In this document: one piece after another, positions 48,901 through 57,939 of the stretch
Numbering within the stretch: position 1 is the stretch's first letter
Layout: each line of letters opens with the position of its first letter
From: Aureimonas mangrovi
Lineage (GTDB): Bacteria > Pseudomonadota > Alphaproteobacteria > Rhizobiales > Rhizobiaceae
DNA: 64,000 bases
Assembly: GCF_014058705.1 (NCBI RefSeq)
Contig: NZ_CP059692.1
Span: forward strand, 2,237,001 to 2,301,000
Reading direction: 5' to 3'
The notes under the pieces: model-generated
What the model was told of the DNA's origin: nothing
Databases searched by the model: none
What the model saw: only the letters and a program-made list of their open reading frames with translations
Position numbers and translations under genes: made by a program

Positions 48901-49950
48901 ATGCGTTATCCAGTGTCATCGACGAAGGAATGGTCGGCGTTCGATAATCTCGGCCCGCTACGTAGGCTTTCCATCGGATTTCGCGAGATGCGCCGGCGGC
49001 GCAAGGCGCGCCGGATCACGCCGGACGACAGCCTGCAGCTTCTTTCGGGACGCGGACAGGCGCTGGCGGATGGCGAGATCGCGCTGATCCTGTGCGTGCG
49101 CAACGGGGCAGCCTACCTGCCGCTCTTTCTCCAACACTATCGCGCGATGGGTGTCTCCCGCTTTCTCGTCCTCGACGATAATTCCGAGGACGACACTCGC
49201 GCCTATCTGGCGAAGAGCGCCGACGTCGACGTCCATGCATCCGCCTTGGATTACACCGGCGCCATGCGCGGGGCGCTCTGGCGCGACGCGCTGATCGACC
49301 GTTACGGCCGCGACCGCTGGTATGTCATGGTCGACGTCGACGAGTTCCTCCTTTTTCCCGGCTGCGAGGCGCGCTCGCTTTCCTCCTTCGTAGACGATCT
49401 GGAGCGGGCGGGGCGCCTTCGATCGCTGGCTCCCATGCTCGACACCTATCCCGATGGCCCTCTGGAGACTGCTCGGCTCGACGAGGCTGCCCATGTCGAG
49501 GATGTCGGTCCTCTGATCGACGGTGACGGATACGATGCCGACGTGATGAAATACTGCCTCGGCGTGCGCGGCGGCCCGCGCCACCGCCTGTATGGCAACT
49601 TCATGCGCTTAACGAAATTTCCGGTCATCTTCGCCGATGCTCGCACGCGCCTGACGGGCGCCAGCATCCATGGCCCCTTCCCGCATACGCGCAACTACCA
49701 GGCGCCGACGTCGGCGCTCCTGCATCTCAAGTTCACGGCCGGCTCGGCGGAGGAGTTTCGCCGGTTCGTGCGTCACGGCCAGCATTTCGGTGGCGCACAG
49801 TTCTACCGTAACATTCTGGAGACGAACGGCTTCGGCGGCGGCAGCGACCTTCGCTATGAGGGATCAATCCGCTGGGGTTCGTCTCAGGGGCTGGTCGATG
49901 CAGGCTTCATGCTCGACACGCGTGCCGGCGCCCTCGCGCCCGCCTCGTAG
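48901..49950 (+). CDS. Glycosyltransferase family 2/92-like protein
   Basis: 349 residues. GT-A core with ALILCVRNGAAYLPLFLQHY, FLVLDDNSEDDTRAYL, and the metal-binding DxD in MVDVDEFLLFPGCE; HLKFTAGSAEEFRRFVRHGQ near the C-terminus. Matches the glycosyl transferase family 2 group PF13704/GT92-like. Start set at ATG 48901 because upstream sequence in frame is not protein-like. Its last 67 bases overlap the UDP-glucuronate epimerase gene on the other strand. Confidence 0.85.
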   Translation: MRYPVSSTKEWSAFDNLGPLRRLSIGFREMRRRRKARRITPDDSLQLLSGRGQALADGEIALILCVRNGAAYLPLFLQHYRAMGVSRFLVLDDNSEDDTRAYLAKSADVDVHASALDYTGAMRGALWRDALIDRYGRDRWYVMVDVDEFLLFPGCEARSLSSFVDDLERAGRLRSLAPMLDTYPDGPLETARLDEAAHVEDVGPLIDGDGYDADVMKYCLGVRGGPRHRLYGNFMRLTKFPVIFADARTRLTGASIHGPFPHTRNYQAPTSALLHLKFTAGSAEEFRRFVRHGQHFGGAQFYRNILETNGFGGGSDLRYEGSIRWGSSQGLVDAGFMLDTRAGALAPAS

Positions 49951-50936
49951 GAGCGATACCACGCGACGAACCGGGCAAGTCCCTCTTCGAGGGAGGTCGA
50001 CGGACGGAAGCCGACAGTGCGCTCGATCCGGGTGATATCGGCATAGGTGGCGGGCACGTCGCCCGGCTGAGCCGGCAGATACTCCCGGACCGCCCTCTGC
50101 CCAAGCGCGTCCTCGAGCAGCGACACGAACCGTTCAAGTTCCACAGGGCGGTTGTTGCCGATATTGTAGATCGCATGCGGCGCGCCGCCCGCGTCCAGCG
50201 GCGCCGGCCCGTCGCCCGACGGGCTCTTGTCGAGAAGGCCGCAGATCCCCGCGACGATGTCGTCGATATAGGTGAAGTCGCGCAGCGCCCGCCCCTCGTT
50301 GAAGAGCTGGATCGGCCGCCCTTCGAGGATGGCCTTGGTGAACGAATAATAGGCCATGTCGGGTCGCCCGAACGGGCCATAGACGGTGAAGAAGCGGAGG
50401 CCGGACGCCGGGATGCCGTAAAGCCAGGCGTAGGAGCGCGCCATCAGTTCGTTCGCGCGCTTGCTCGCGGCGTAAAGGGAAACCGGCTGTTCGACGGGAT
50501 CGTTCTCGGCAAAAGGAACCTTGGCGTTCGTACCATAAACCGAACTCGAGGAGGCGTAGATCAAGTGCGCTGGTGTCGCCGCGCGGCACGCCTCCAGGAT
50601 GCTGAGAAAGCCGTCGAGATTGGCATCGACATAGGATCGCGGCTGCTCGATCGAATGACGCACGCCGGCCTGCGCGGCTAGATGCACGACCGTCCTGGGC
50701 TTCAGTGCCTCGAACAGGGTGCGGACGCCATGGTAGTCTGTCAGGTCAAGGCGTTCGAACGTGAAGTTGGGGTTCGACGAAAGCCGCTCGAGCCGCGCCT
50801 TCTTCAGCGCCACGCCATAGTAGTTGTTGAGGTTGTCGAGACCGACGACGCTCCGGCCTTGCTCCAGCAACTTGCCGACCAGATGATAGCCGATGAAGCC
50901 GGCGGCGCCGGTGATCAGAACGGGACGTCGATCCAT
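49884..50936 (-). CDS. UDP-glucuronate 4-epimerase-like SDR
   Basis: 350 residues. GAAGFIG nucleotide-binding motif at 10-16, the GAE/LspL marker GLDNLNNYYGVALKKARLE, HLAAQAGVRHSIEQPRSYV, and catalytic YAASK (Tyr155, Lys159). Interconverts UDP-glucuronate and UDP-galacturonate, supplying uronic acids for capsule, exopolysaccharide or LPS. Same strand as the glycosyltransferase upstream (48-base gap), convergently overlapping the glycosyltransferase at 48901-49950. Confidence 0.9.
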   Translation of the reverse strand: MDRRPVLITGAAGFIGYHLVGKLLEQGRSVVGLDNLNNYYGVALKKARLERLSSNPNFTFERLDLTDYHGVRTLFEALKPRTVVHLAAQAGVRHSIEQPRSYVDANLDGFLSILEACRAATPAHLIYASSSSVYGTNAKVPFAENDPVEQPVSLYAASKRANELMARSYAWLYGIPASGLRFFTVYGPFGRPDMAYYSFTKAILEGRPIQLFNEGRALRDFTYIDDIVAGICGLLDKSPSGDGPAPLDAGGAPHAIYNIGNNRPVELERFVSLLEDALGQRAVREYLPAQPGDVPATYADITRIERTVGFRPSTSLEEGLARFVAWYRSYEAGARAPARVSSMKPASTSP

Positions 50937-50984
50937 GGGATCACCTGTGTTGCGGCAACCGGGTCCACTCGCGCGCGTGGCGGG

Positions 50985-51695
50985 TCAGTATTTCATGGGT
51001 CGGTAACGGGAGAACAGCGAGGCGAGAGGCCAGCGATTGTCGAGTCCGTGCCAATGCAGGATGCGTGGAGCGAGCAGGCCCGCCTCCCGGCGCCGCGCGC
51101 GCTTTGCCATCTTCTGGCGGATTTTGGCGTTGCGCACATTGTATTCGAAGGGAAGCGAATGCAGCGCGACGCCGCTCTGCCAAAGGGCGATACGCAGGGT
51201 CGCCTGGTCCTGGCCGTTGGTGCGGTCGCGGTAACGGTGGAAAAGCTCGCGCCACAGAGCCAGAAACGCTTTCGAGGCCGGCGATGCGTCAAACAGCAGA
51301 ACGCCGCCGTTGTACTCGGGAAACGCGTAAGGAATCGCGGCGTACTCTTCGATAACCTTCGCCCAGCGATCACATTTGCGGCTGTGATCGTGCACCCCGG
51401 CGACGTTGAAGCGATCCAGGACGACAAAAACGTCGCGGATATCGCGCACGACCATCGTGTCGCTGTCGAGATAGAGCGTCCGCTCGTAGGGCGAACTGCC
51501 GATGTAATCGATCTTGGCACGCTTATGGGTAGGATCGATGATCTCGACCCGATCGACCGCCGGATCATCCGTCGCGATGTCGGTAAAAAGCGTCACCGGC
51601 AGGTCGCAATGACGCTTCAACGACCGCGCAGAGAACAAGGCCTCGTCGCGGTAAAACTTTCCGAACGCGATATAGATGACGCCGTCACGGCTCAT
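50985..51695 (-). CDS. Putative nucleotide-diphospho-sugar glycosyltransferase
   Basis: 236 residues. N-terminus GVIYIAFGKFYRDEALFSAR, DxD motif in RTLYLDSDTMVVRD, and EYNGGVLLFDASPASKAFL, a GT-A fold enzyme resembling PF03407/GT8-type transferases. The ATG 51695 abuts a perfect 12-bp hairpin and shows no SD. Substrate unknown; pairs with the UDP-glucuronate epimerase downstream. Confidence 0.8.
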   Translation of the reverse strand: MSRDGVIYIAFGKFYRDEALFSARSLKRHCDLPVTLFTDIATDDPAVDRVEIIDPTHKRAKIDYIGSSPYERTLYLDSDTMVVRDIRDVFVVLDRFNVAGVHDHSRKCDRWAKVIEEYAAIPYAFPEYNGGVLLFDASPASKAFLALWRELFHRYRDRTNGQDQATLRIALWQSGVALHSLPFEYNVRNAKIRQKMAKRARRREAGLLAPRILHWHGLDNRWPLASLFSRYRPMKY

Positions 51696-51725
51696 CTTGG
51701 GGCACGATAGCGTTCGTGCCCCAAG
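51696..51725 (-). terminator. Hairpin between tuf and glycosyltransferase
   Basis: A perfect 12-bp inverted repeat CTTGGGGCACGA/TCGTGCCCCAAG (51696-51707 and 51714-51725) lies 58 bases after the tuf stop and directly next to the next start codon. With no T-run it is either the 3' end hairpin of tuf or a 5' leader structure of the glycosyltransferase mRNA. Confidence 0.55.
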
Positions 51726-51783
51726 GAGCGAACGGGACGGCAGCTATGACGATGGTCGTACTTCGCTGCCATCCCTAGAGCGC

Positions 51784-52959
51784 TTACTCGACGATGGTTG
51801 CGACGATGCCGGCGCCGACGGTACGGCCGCCCTCGCGGATGGCGAAGCGCAGCTTCTCTTCCATCGCGATCGGGACGATCAGAACCACGTCCATCGTCAC
51901 GTTGTCCCCCGGCATCACCATCTCGGTGCCCTCCGGAAGCGTCACCACGCCCGTCACGTCCGTTGTGCGGAAGTAGAACTGCGGACGGTAGTTCGTGAAG
52001 AACGGCGTGTGGCGACCGCCCTCCTCCTTCGTCAGGATGTACGCCTCGGCCTTGAACTTCGTGTGCGGCTTCACCGAACCCGGCTTGCACAGCACCTGGC
52101 CGCGCTCCACGCCCTCGCGGTCGACGCCGCGAACCAGCGCGCCGATGTTGTCGCCCGCCTGGCCCTGGTCCAGAAGCTTGCGGAACATCTCGACGCCCGT
52201 CACCGTCGTCTTCTTGGAGTCGCGGATGCCGACGATCTCGACTTCCTCGCCAACCTTCACGATGCCGCGCTCGACACGACCCGTCACAACCGTGCCGCGG
52301 CCCGAGATCGAGAACACGTCCTCGATCGGCATCAGGAACGGCTGGTCGACCGGACGCTCCGGCGTCGGGATGTAGGCGTCGACTTCCTTCATCAGCGCGC
52401 GCACCGCGTCCTCGCCGATCTCCTTGTTGGAGTCCTCGAGCGCGGCCAGCGCCGAACCCTTGACGATCGGAATGTCGTCGCCCGGGAAGTCGTAGGACGA
52501 CAGAAGCTCGCGAACCTCGAGCTCGACCAGCTCCAGAAGCTCAGGATCGTCGACCTGGTCGACCTTGTTCAGGAACACGACGATCGCCGGGACGCCGACC
52601 TGGCGGGCCAGCAGGATGTGCTCGCGCGTCTGCGGCATCGGGCCGTCCGCGGCCGAGCACACCAGGATCGCGCCGTCCATCTGCGCAGCACCCGTGATCA
52701 TGTTCTTCACGTAGTCCGCATGGCCCGGGCAGTCGACGTGAGCGTAGTGGCGCGCTTCCGTCTCGTACTCAACATGCGCCGTCGAGATCGTGATGCCGCG
52801 CGCCTTCTCCTCAGGCGCCGCGTCGATCTGGTCGTACGCCCGGAACTCACCGAAGAACTTCGTGATCGCCGCCGTCAGAGACGTCTTGCCATGATCGACG
52901 TGACCGATCGTCCCGATGTTCACATGCGGCTTGTTACGCTCGAATTTGCTCTTGGCCAT
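51784..52959 (-). CDS. tuf: Elongation factor Tu
   Basis: 391 residues. GTPase delivering aminoacyl-tRNA to the ribosome. P-loop [13 protein letters not shown] near 19, switch and G motifs [15 protein letters not shown] and [10 protein letters not shown], domain 2 with [14 protein letters not shown]-terminal [18 protein letters not shown] before ATG 52959. Alone in this window: neither fusA/rpsJ nor tRNA-Trp-secE-nusG adjoin it, although tRNA-Gly and tRNA-Tyr lie 1.8 kb upstream. Confidence 0.98.
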   Translation of the reverse strand: MAKSKFERNKPHVNIGTIGHVDHGKTSLTAAITKFFGEFRAYDQIDAAPEEKARGITISTAHVEYETEARHYAHVDCPGHADYVKNMITGAAQMDGAILVCSAADGPMPQTREHILLARQVGVPAIVVFLNKVDQVDDPELLELVELEVRELLSSYDFPGDDIPIVKGSALAALEDSNKEIGEDAVRALMKEVDAYIPTPERPVDQPFLMPIEDVFSISGRGTVVTGRVERGIVKVGEEVEIVGIRDSKKTTVTGVEMFRKLLDQGQAGDNIGALVRGVDREGVERGQVLCKPGSVKPHTKFKAEAYILTKEEGGRHTPFFTNYRPQFYFRTTDVTGVVTLPEGTEMVMPGDNVTMDVVLIVPIAMEEKLRFAIREGGRTVGAGIVATIVE

Positions 52960-53005
52960 TTACAAGTCTTCCTGACGCTGAAAGCTCGGATCTGTACTGT
53001 GGCGC

Positions 53006-53034
53006 GACATATCCATTGCCGAGGCGAAACACAA
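53006..53034 (-). promoter_or_regulatory. tuf: Candidate sigma-70 promoter of tuf
   Basis: On the minus strand TTGTGT (53034-53029) and TATGTC (53011-53006) are separated by exactly 17 bases and would start transcription about 40 bases before the tuf ATG. Match is moderate at both hexamers. Confidence 0.4.
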
Positions 53035-53145
53035 GCACCCGCAGAGGCGCATCGACCGACGCGGCGGCATGTCGTGACGCCCCGGCTACCGCGGGGCTCG
53101 TGCCGGGATCGCTTCCCGTCATCCCTTGCCGCCTTCCGTCCCGTG

Positions 53146-53709
53146 ATGTTTGATCCGTTCGGCCAGAAGACATCGGCGACCGTGACCCGGAGCGACATCG
53201 TGAGTGCCAGCACGACTGCCCTTGCGCGCGGTGCGTCGCCCGTCGAGCGGTTCGACCGCTTCCTCGCGCTCGCCAGCCTCGCCCTTCTCTGCGCGGTCCT
53301 TGCCGCCATCGCTCGCGGATACGGGCAATGGTCGGCCGTGCCGCCGCTCGTCTGGGCGCATCTCGTCACGATCATCGGCGCTCTTGCCCTGACAGTCATT
53401 CAGATGTGGCGGGCGAAGGGCGGCCGGTCGCATCGCGCGATCGGTGCCCTATGGGTGTCGTTGATGTTCGGGACTGCGCTGATCAGCATCTTCATCGTCG
53501 AGATCAACGACGGCGGCTACAGCATCATCCATGTCCTGTCGGCGTGGGTGATGATTCAGGTACCGCTTATCGCACTGGCCGCGCGCAAGGGGCAGATCAG
53601 GCGCCATCAGAATGCCGCGCGCGGGATGGTGGTCGGCGCCCTGCTGATCGCGGGCTTCTTCACCTTCCCGTTCGATCGCCTGCTTGGAAGCTGGCTCCTC
53701 GCGCCATAA
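53146..53709 (+). CDS. DUF2306 membrane protein
   Basis: 187 residues with four hydrophobic segments. The family block RSHRAIGALWVSLMFGTALIS and later IHVLSAWVMIQVPLIALAAR with a conserved His in each identify DUF2306, a predicted four-helix membrane family of unknown function. The ATG at 53146 is the best start but has no strong SD. Divergent from tuf. Confidence 0.82.
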   Translation: MFDPFGQKTSATVTRSDIVSASTTALARGASPVERFDRFLALASLALLCAVLAAIARGYGQWSAVPPLVWAHLVTIIGALALTVIQMWRAKGGRSHRAIGALWVSLMFGTALISIFIVEINDGGYSIIHVLSAWVMIQVPLIALAARKGQIRRHQNAARGMVVGALLIAGFFTFPFDRLLGSWLLAP

Positions 53710-53766
53710 CGGGCGGATGATCGGAAAGAAGGCCGCTGCGACGGCCTTCTCCCAACTCGGACCGGC

Positions 53767-53928
53767 CTAGAAGACGGCGAGATAGCGCAACAACGAGATG
53801 ATGCCGATGATGATCACGATCACCCGGACGATCTGCTTGACGTTGCCCTGAAGCGGAAGCTGTTCGACCAGCCACAGGACGAGAACGATCACCAGAACGG
53901 TGATCAGCAAGCTGATGAGAATGCCCAT
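53767..53928 (-). CDS. Small two-TM membrane protein (Thivi_2564 type)
   Basis: 53 residues read from ATG 53928 to TAG 53767. Two hydrophobic segments (LISLLITVLVIVLVLWLV and VIVIIIGIISLLRYLA) are separated by LQGNVKQIVRV. This hairpin membrane protein matches small proteins of the Thivi_2564 type; function unknown. Confidence 0.75.
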   Translation of the reverse strand: MGILISLLITVLVIVLVLWLVEQLPLQGNVKQIVRVIVIIIGIISLLRYLAVF

Positions 53929-54218
53929 GAAAGCCCCAATCTCGCGGATACGCGATACAAAGATGCGCCACCGTTCATCGGCGGCACGCCCTCGGGTTTA
54001 TAGGGCCGGGTGCGCATCGGGCGAATCTGCTCGCGATCAGGTCGGCAGTGCGCCCGAACGCCGTTCGACGAGGAGCGCGGGGCATTGATACCGGTTTCCA
54101 ATCTCGCTCCGGGCAAGGAGGGAACACGCCGCGCCCGAGCGCGCAGAAACCAAATCGCTCGCCGGACATTAGGCCATCAGGCAGCCGCCGGTTGGCTTGC
54201 CGCATCAGGAGATCGCGC

Positions 54219-54560
54219 GTGGACAAGAATCGTGTAGAGGGCGCCGCCAAGGAATTCGGCGGCAAGGTGCAAGGCGCTTACGGCGACGCAGTCGGGTCCG
54301 ATCAGGCCTCGGCCGAGGGGCGGATGCGCGAGGCCGAAGGCACGGCCCAGAACCTTTACGGCCAGGGGCGGGATGCTGTTCGCGACGCTGCCGACGACGC
54401 GTCGCGATACGCTTCCGACCTCTATGACAACGCGGGGGCCTACGCGCAGGCGGGCAGCCGTGCCGTTCGCCGACAGGTTCAGGAGAGCCCGCTATCGATG
54501 CTTCTCGTCGCCGGCGCCATCGGCTTCGTGCTGGGATTGAGCGCACGGGGCCGCGACTGA
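54219..54560 (+). CDS. CsbD-like stress protein with C-terminal membrane anchor
   Basis: 113 residues starting at GTG 54219 with an AGGAG SD. N-terminus VDKNRVEGAAKEFGGKVQGAYGD and GSDQASAEGRMREAEGTAQN match CsbD-like stress proteins. The middle is a DUF883/ElaB-like amphipathic helix, and the end is a TM/glycine-rich segment (LLVAGAIGFVLGLSARG). So it looks like a CsbD domain joined to a ribosome- or membrane-associated ElaB-like tail. Probably a general-stress protein. Confidence 0.83.
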   Translation: MDKNRVEGAAKEFGGKVQGAYGDAVGSDQASAEGRMREAEGTAQNLYGQGRDAVRDAADDASRYASDLYDNAGAYAQAGSRAVRRQVQESPLSMLLVAGAIGFVLGLSARGRD

Positions 54561-54585
54561 GCTCTCGGCTCAGACTTCAGACAAA

Positions 54586-54611
54586 GGAGCGCGCCACCCG
54601 TGGCGCGCTCC
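54586..54611 (-). terminator. Terminator of the tRNA-Tyr/tRNA-Gly transcript
   Basis: A 12-bp near-perfect palindrome GGAGCGCGCCAC/GTGGCGCGCTCC is followed on the minus strand by TTTGTC. It lies 145 bases downstream of tRNA-Gly, and 26 bases past the CsbD-like stop on the plus strand, so it may serve both directions. Confidence 0.65.
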
Positions 54612-54755
54612 CTGACCTACGCAGGGACGCTCCTCGCGGCTAACGTCGCGGGAGCTGCCTGCGAAATGCGTCGCATTGAGCGAGCCACTCAGACGAATTT
54701 TCAGACCGGGAGACGGGAGTTCGCGTCCGACGCATTCGAGATTGGAAGGACAGGC

Positions 54756-54829
54756 TGGAGCGGGTAGCGGGAATCGAACCCGCGTATTCAGCTTGGAAGG
54801 CTGCTGCTCTACCATTGAGCTATACCCGC
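54756..54829 (-). tRNA. tRNA-Gly (anticodon UCC)
   Basis: Minus-strand cloverleaf with acceptor GCGGGTA/TACCCGC, D-loop AATGGTAGA, anticodon loop CTTCCAA (anticodon TCC), T-arm CGGGTTCGATTCCCG and encoded CCA at 54756-54758; 74 bases. The top pair of the anticodon stem is a G-A mismatch, as in many tRNA-Gly(UCC). Confidence 0.96.
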
Positions 54830-54852
54830 GGTCCTGAAGGCCCAGCGCGCCA

Positions 54853-54937
54853 TGGTGGAGGGAGTTGGATTTGAACCAACGTAGGCTAAGCCAACGGATT
54901 TACAGTCCGTCCCCTTTAACCACTCGGGCATCCCTCC
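54853..54937 (-). tRNA. tRNA-Tyr (anticodon GUA)
   Basis: Minus-strand class II tRNA of 85 bases: acceptor GGAGGGA/TCCCTCC, anticodon arm with loop CTGTAAA (anticodon GTA), long variable arm, T-arm TTGGTTCAAATCCAA and encoded CCA at 54853-54855. Just 23 bases upstream of tRNA-Gly, so cotranscribed. Confidence 0.96.
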
Positions 54938-55111
54938 AGACCAAGCCGCAGGGCCTTTAACGGTTCGTGGCGCCACTCTTGCGGGCGGCGCCTCGATCCG
55001 GGCCGCGTTATGCCGCCGCCTCCCCCGCGTGTCAACACGATGACGGACAGGATCGCAGTTGTTCCCGCGAAAAGGATACCGGCCGCTGCGATCATCGGAT
55101 AGAAGCGCCCC

Positions 55112-55930
55112 ATGACAGAGAGAGCTTCCCACACGCCGAAAGACTCCCATTATGCGCGTCTGCGCCGCGCGCACCGCGAGAGGACGCAGAGCGGCCCTGA
55201 CACGGCACCCGGCGAGGCCGATGACGGCCTCGTGCGTCTCTACGGCTTGCACACGGTAAAGGCTGCGCTGGAGAACCCGAGGCGTCGCACGACGCGGCTT
55301 CTGGCGACGCGCAACGCCTTCAACCGGCTGGAGTTCGACGAGGGTTCGTTGCCCTGTCCGGTGGAGATCGTGGAGCCGCGCGCGCTCGACCGGATCCTCG
55401 GCGGTGAGGCCGTCCATCAGGGCATCACGCTGGAAGCCGATCCGCTGCCGGCGCGCCGGCTCGCGGATCTCGGCGCCTGCGACCTCCTGCTCGTCCTCGA
55501 CCAGGTGACGGACCCGCATAATGTCGGCGCGATCCTTCGCTCGGCCACCGCCTTCGGCGCCGGCGGCGTGGTGACGACCTCGCGCCATTCGCCGGACGAG
55601 TCGGGCGTCCTCGCCAAGGCCGCCTCGGGGGCGCTCGAGCACGTGCCTTACGTGCAGATCACGAACCTGGCGAACGGGCTGGGCGAGCTTACTGCGGCCG
55701 GTTACCAGACGATCGGCCTCGATTCGGACGGGCCACAGGAGCTTGAGCCGACCTTCTCGGCCAAGCGCATCGCGCTCGTGCTCGGTTCGGAGGGCAAGGG
55801 CCTTCGCCAGAAGACGCGCGAGACCGTCTCGGCTCTGGCCCGCCTCGAAATGCCGGGCGCGATCCGCTCGCTCAACGTCTCGAACGCGGCCGCCGTCGCG
55901 CTTTACGCCGCGCGCCGCCACATCGGCTGA
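55112..55930 (+). CDS. rlmB: 23S rRNA (guanosine-2'-O-)-methyltransferase RlmB / TrmH family
   Basis: 272 residues. SpoU/TrmH knot fold: N-terminal substrate-binding part (LYGLHTVKAALENPRRR), then the three motifs LVLDQVTDPHNVGAILRSA, IALVLGSEGKGLR and RSLNVSNAAAVALY. Methylates G2251-equivalent in 23S rRNA (by family). ATG 55112; divergent from tRNA-Tyr. Confidence 0.95.
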   Translation: MTERASHTPKDSHYARLRRAHRERTQSGPDTAPGEADDGLVRLYGLHTVKAALENPRRRTTRLLATRNAFNRLEFDEGSLPCPVEIVEPRALDRILGGEAVHQGITLEADPLPARRLADLGACDLLLVLDQVTDPHNVGAILRSATAFGAGGVVTTSRHSPDESGVLAKAASGALEHVPYVQITNLANGLGELTAAGYQTIGLDSDGPQELEPTFSAKRIALVLGSEGKGLRQKTRETVSALARLEMPGAIRSLNVSNAAAVALYAARRHIG

Positions 55931-55939
55931 TCGCGGCCG

Positions 55940-56635
55940 TCAGTCGAAACGATAGTCGACGATCTTGCCGCCCTCGAGCGTGACCGTGCGGTCCATTCGC
56001 CGCGCGAGGTCGTGGTTGTGCGTGGCGACCAGCGCCGCCACGCCCGACTGGCGCACCAGCGCCGTGAGCGCGTCGAAGACGTAGGCCGAAGTCGTCGGGT
56101 CGAGATTGCCGGTCGGCTCGTCCGCCAGAAGCACATGCGGCGAGTTCGCGACCGCTCTCGCAATGGCCACGCGCTGCTGCTCGCCGCCCGAAAGTTCGGC
56201 CGGGCGATGCTCGGCGCGCTTGCCGATTCGCATGTAGTCCAGAAGCTCGGCTGCCCGCTTCGCCGCAACCGAATGCGAGAGGCCGCGGATCATCTGCGGC
56301 AGCATGACATTCTCCAGCGCGGAGAACTCCGGCAGGAGGTGGTGGAACTGGTAGACGAAGCCGATCGAGGCGCGCCGCATCTGCGTGCGCTGCGCGTCGT
56401 CGAAGCGCCCGCAGGGCTTGGTGTCGATATACACTTCGCCATCGTCCGGGCGCTCAAGCAGCCCGGCGATGTGGAGGAGCGTTGACTTGCCGGCGCCGGA
56501 TGGGGCGACGAGCGCCACCATCTCGCCCGGTGCCATCTCGAAATCGGCTTTGTGCAGCACCGTCAGACGGTTCTCGCCCTGTACGTAGTGCCGCTCGACC
56601 TTTTCGAGGCGAAGGGAGGCGTTGTTGGCGGTCAT
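55940..56635 (-). CDS. lolD: Lipoprotein-releasing ABC transporter ATP-binding protein LolD
   Basis: 231 residues. Walker [10 protein letters not shown] at 44-52, Q-loop [21 protein letters not shown], signature [17 protein letters not shown], Walker [13 protein letters not shown] and His switch VATHNHDL. LolD energises the extraction of outer-membrane lipoproteins. ATG 56635 overlaps the lolC stop by four bases. Convergent with rlmB, nine bases apart. Confidence 0.96.
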   Translation of the reverse strand: MTANNASLRLEKVERHYVQGENRLTVLHKADFEMAPGEMVALVAPSGAGKSTLLHIAGLLERPDDGEVYIDTKPCGRFDDAQRTQMRRASIGFVYQFHHLLPEFSALENVMLPQMIRGLSHSVAAKRAAELLDYMRIGKRAEHRPAELSGGEQQRVAIARAVANSPHVLLADEPTGNLDPTTSAYVFDALTALVRQSGVAALVATHNHDLARRMDRTVTLEGGKIVDYRFD

Positions 56636-57939
56636 TCGTAACGCAGCGCCTCAACCGGATCGAGCTTGGACGCCTTCCAGGAGGGGAAGAGCGTCGCGAT
56701 GAAGGAGAGGCCCATCGCCATGGCAACGACCAAAGCCACCTCCGAGGGATCGATCTCGGCCGGGAGGCGCGAGAGGAAGTAGAATTGCGGATCGAAGATC
56801 GTGGTGCCGAGAAGCCAGGAGAAGAACTGGCGCAGATTCTCGATGTTCAGGCAAAAGGCGACGCCGAGAACGAAGCCCGCAAGCGTTCCCGCGACGCCGA
56901 TCGAGGTGCCGGTGATGAAGAAGACGCGCATCACCGCACCCTTCGTCGCCCCCATCGTGCGCAGGATCGCGATGTCGCGCCCCTTATCCTTCACCAGCAT
57001 GAAGAGACCCGAAATGATGTTCAGCGCCGCGACGAGGATGATCAGCGTCAGGATGATGAACATGACGTTGCGCTCGACCTGAAGCGCCGAAAAGAAGCTC
57101 TCGTTGGCGCGCTGCCAGGTCACCGTGTAGTTCGGGCGCTGCGCCGCCGTCTCGATCGGCATCTGCAGGCTCTGCACCGCATCGGGATCGTTGACGAAGA
57201 TCTCGATGGATTGCGCCTGCCCCTCCGAATTGAAGAAGAGCTGTGCCTCTGGAAAAGGCATATAGACATAGGCCGCGTCGTACTCGGAAAGACCAATCTC
57301 GAAGACCGCCGTCACCTCGTAGCCTTTCTGGCGTGGCGAAGTGCCGAAGGGCGTGACGTCTCCGTCCGGGGAGATGAGAGTGATGGTATCGCCGAGCGAC
57401 AGAGAGAGCGCCTGGGCGAGGCGGCTACCGATCGCGACCCCCTGCCCCTCGTCGAATCCGTCCAACGAGCCGAGCGCGATGTTGGAAGAGATCGGCGTCA
57501 GTTGCTCAAGGTCCGCGCCGCGGACGCCCTTGACCAGCGCGCCGGTGCTGGCCGGGCCGTTGCCGGTCGCCAGCACCTGCCCCTGCACGAGCGGCATGGT
57601 GAAGGAGACGCCGGGTACGGCCGAAACGCGCGCCGCGATCTCGTCGAAATCGGTGAAGGGCGTGTCGATCGGCTGCATGACGACATGGCCGTTGACGCCT
57701 AGGATGCGCGTCAGGAGCTCGCCGCGGAAGCCGTTCATCACCGACATGACGATGATGAGGGCGGCCACGCCCAGCATGATGCCGACGAAGGAGAAGCCGG
57801 CGATGACCGAGACGCCGGCATCACGCCGACGCGAGCGCAGATAACGCCCCGCGATCATCCATTCGAAGCGCGAGAAGGGGCGCGCGCCGCCGCCAGCCGG
57901 CGCCGTCGCATCGACGCTCTCGCCAGCGGCCACGCTCAT
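56632..57939 (-). CDS. lolC: Lipoprotein-releasing ABC transporter permease LolC/LolE family
   Basis: 435 residues. N-terminal [19 protein letters not shown], first TM with [22 protein letters not shown], a large periplasmic domain (about 60-280), and three C-terminal TMs, ending [19 protein letters not shown] single LolC/E gene with LolD suggests a homodimeric (LolF-like) complex as in many alphaproteobacteria. ATG 57939 overlaps the proS stop (ATGA). Confidence 0.95.
   Translation of the reverse strand: MSVAAGESVDATAPAGGGARPFSRFEWMIAGRYLRSRRRDAGVSVIAGFSFVGIMLGVAALIIVMSVMNGFRGELLTRILGVNGHVVMQPIDTPFTDFDEIAARVSAVPGVSFTMPLVQGQVLATGNGPASTGALVKGVRGADLEQLTPISSNIALGSLDGFDEGQGVAIGSRLAQALSLSLGDTITLISPDGDVTPFGTSPRQKGYEVTAVFEIGLSEYDAAYVYMPFPEAQLFFNSEGQAQSIEIFVNDPDAVQSLQMPIETAAQRPNYTVTWQRANESFFSALQVERNVMFIILTLIILVAALNIISGLFMLVKDKGRDIAILRTMGATKGAVMRVFFITGTSIGVAGTLAGFVLGVAFCLNIENLRQFFSWLLGTTIFDPQFYFLSRLPAEIDPSEVALVVAMAMGLSFIATLFPSWKASKLDPVEALRYE

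Noticed and set aside
51676-53145. Plus-strand open frame over tuf joined to the DUF2306 gene
   Set aside because: Only the part from 53146 is protein-like; the rest is antisense to elongation factor Tu.
54916-55113. Minus-strand 65-residue frame with one hydrophobic segment (MGRFYPMIAAAGILFAG)
   Set aside because: Its ATG shares CATG with the rlmB start, it lacks an SD, and its end runs through the tRNA-Tyr gene. A small membrane protein is not excluded but cannot be supported.
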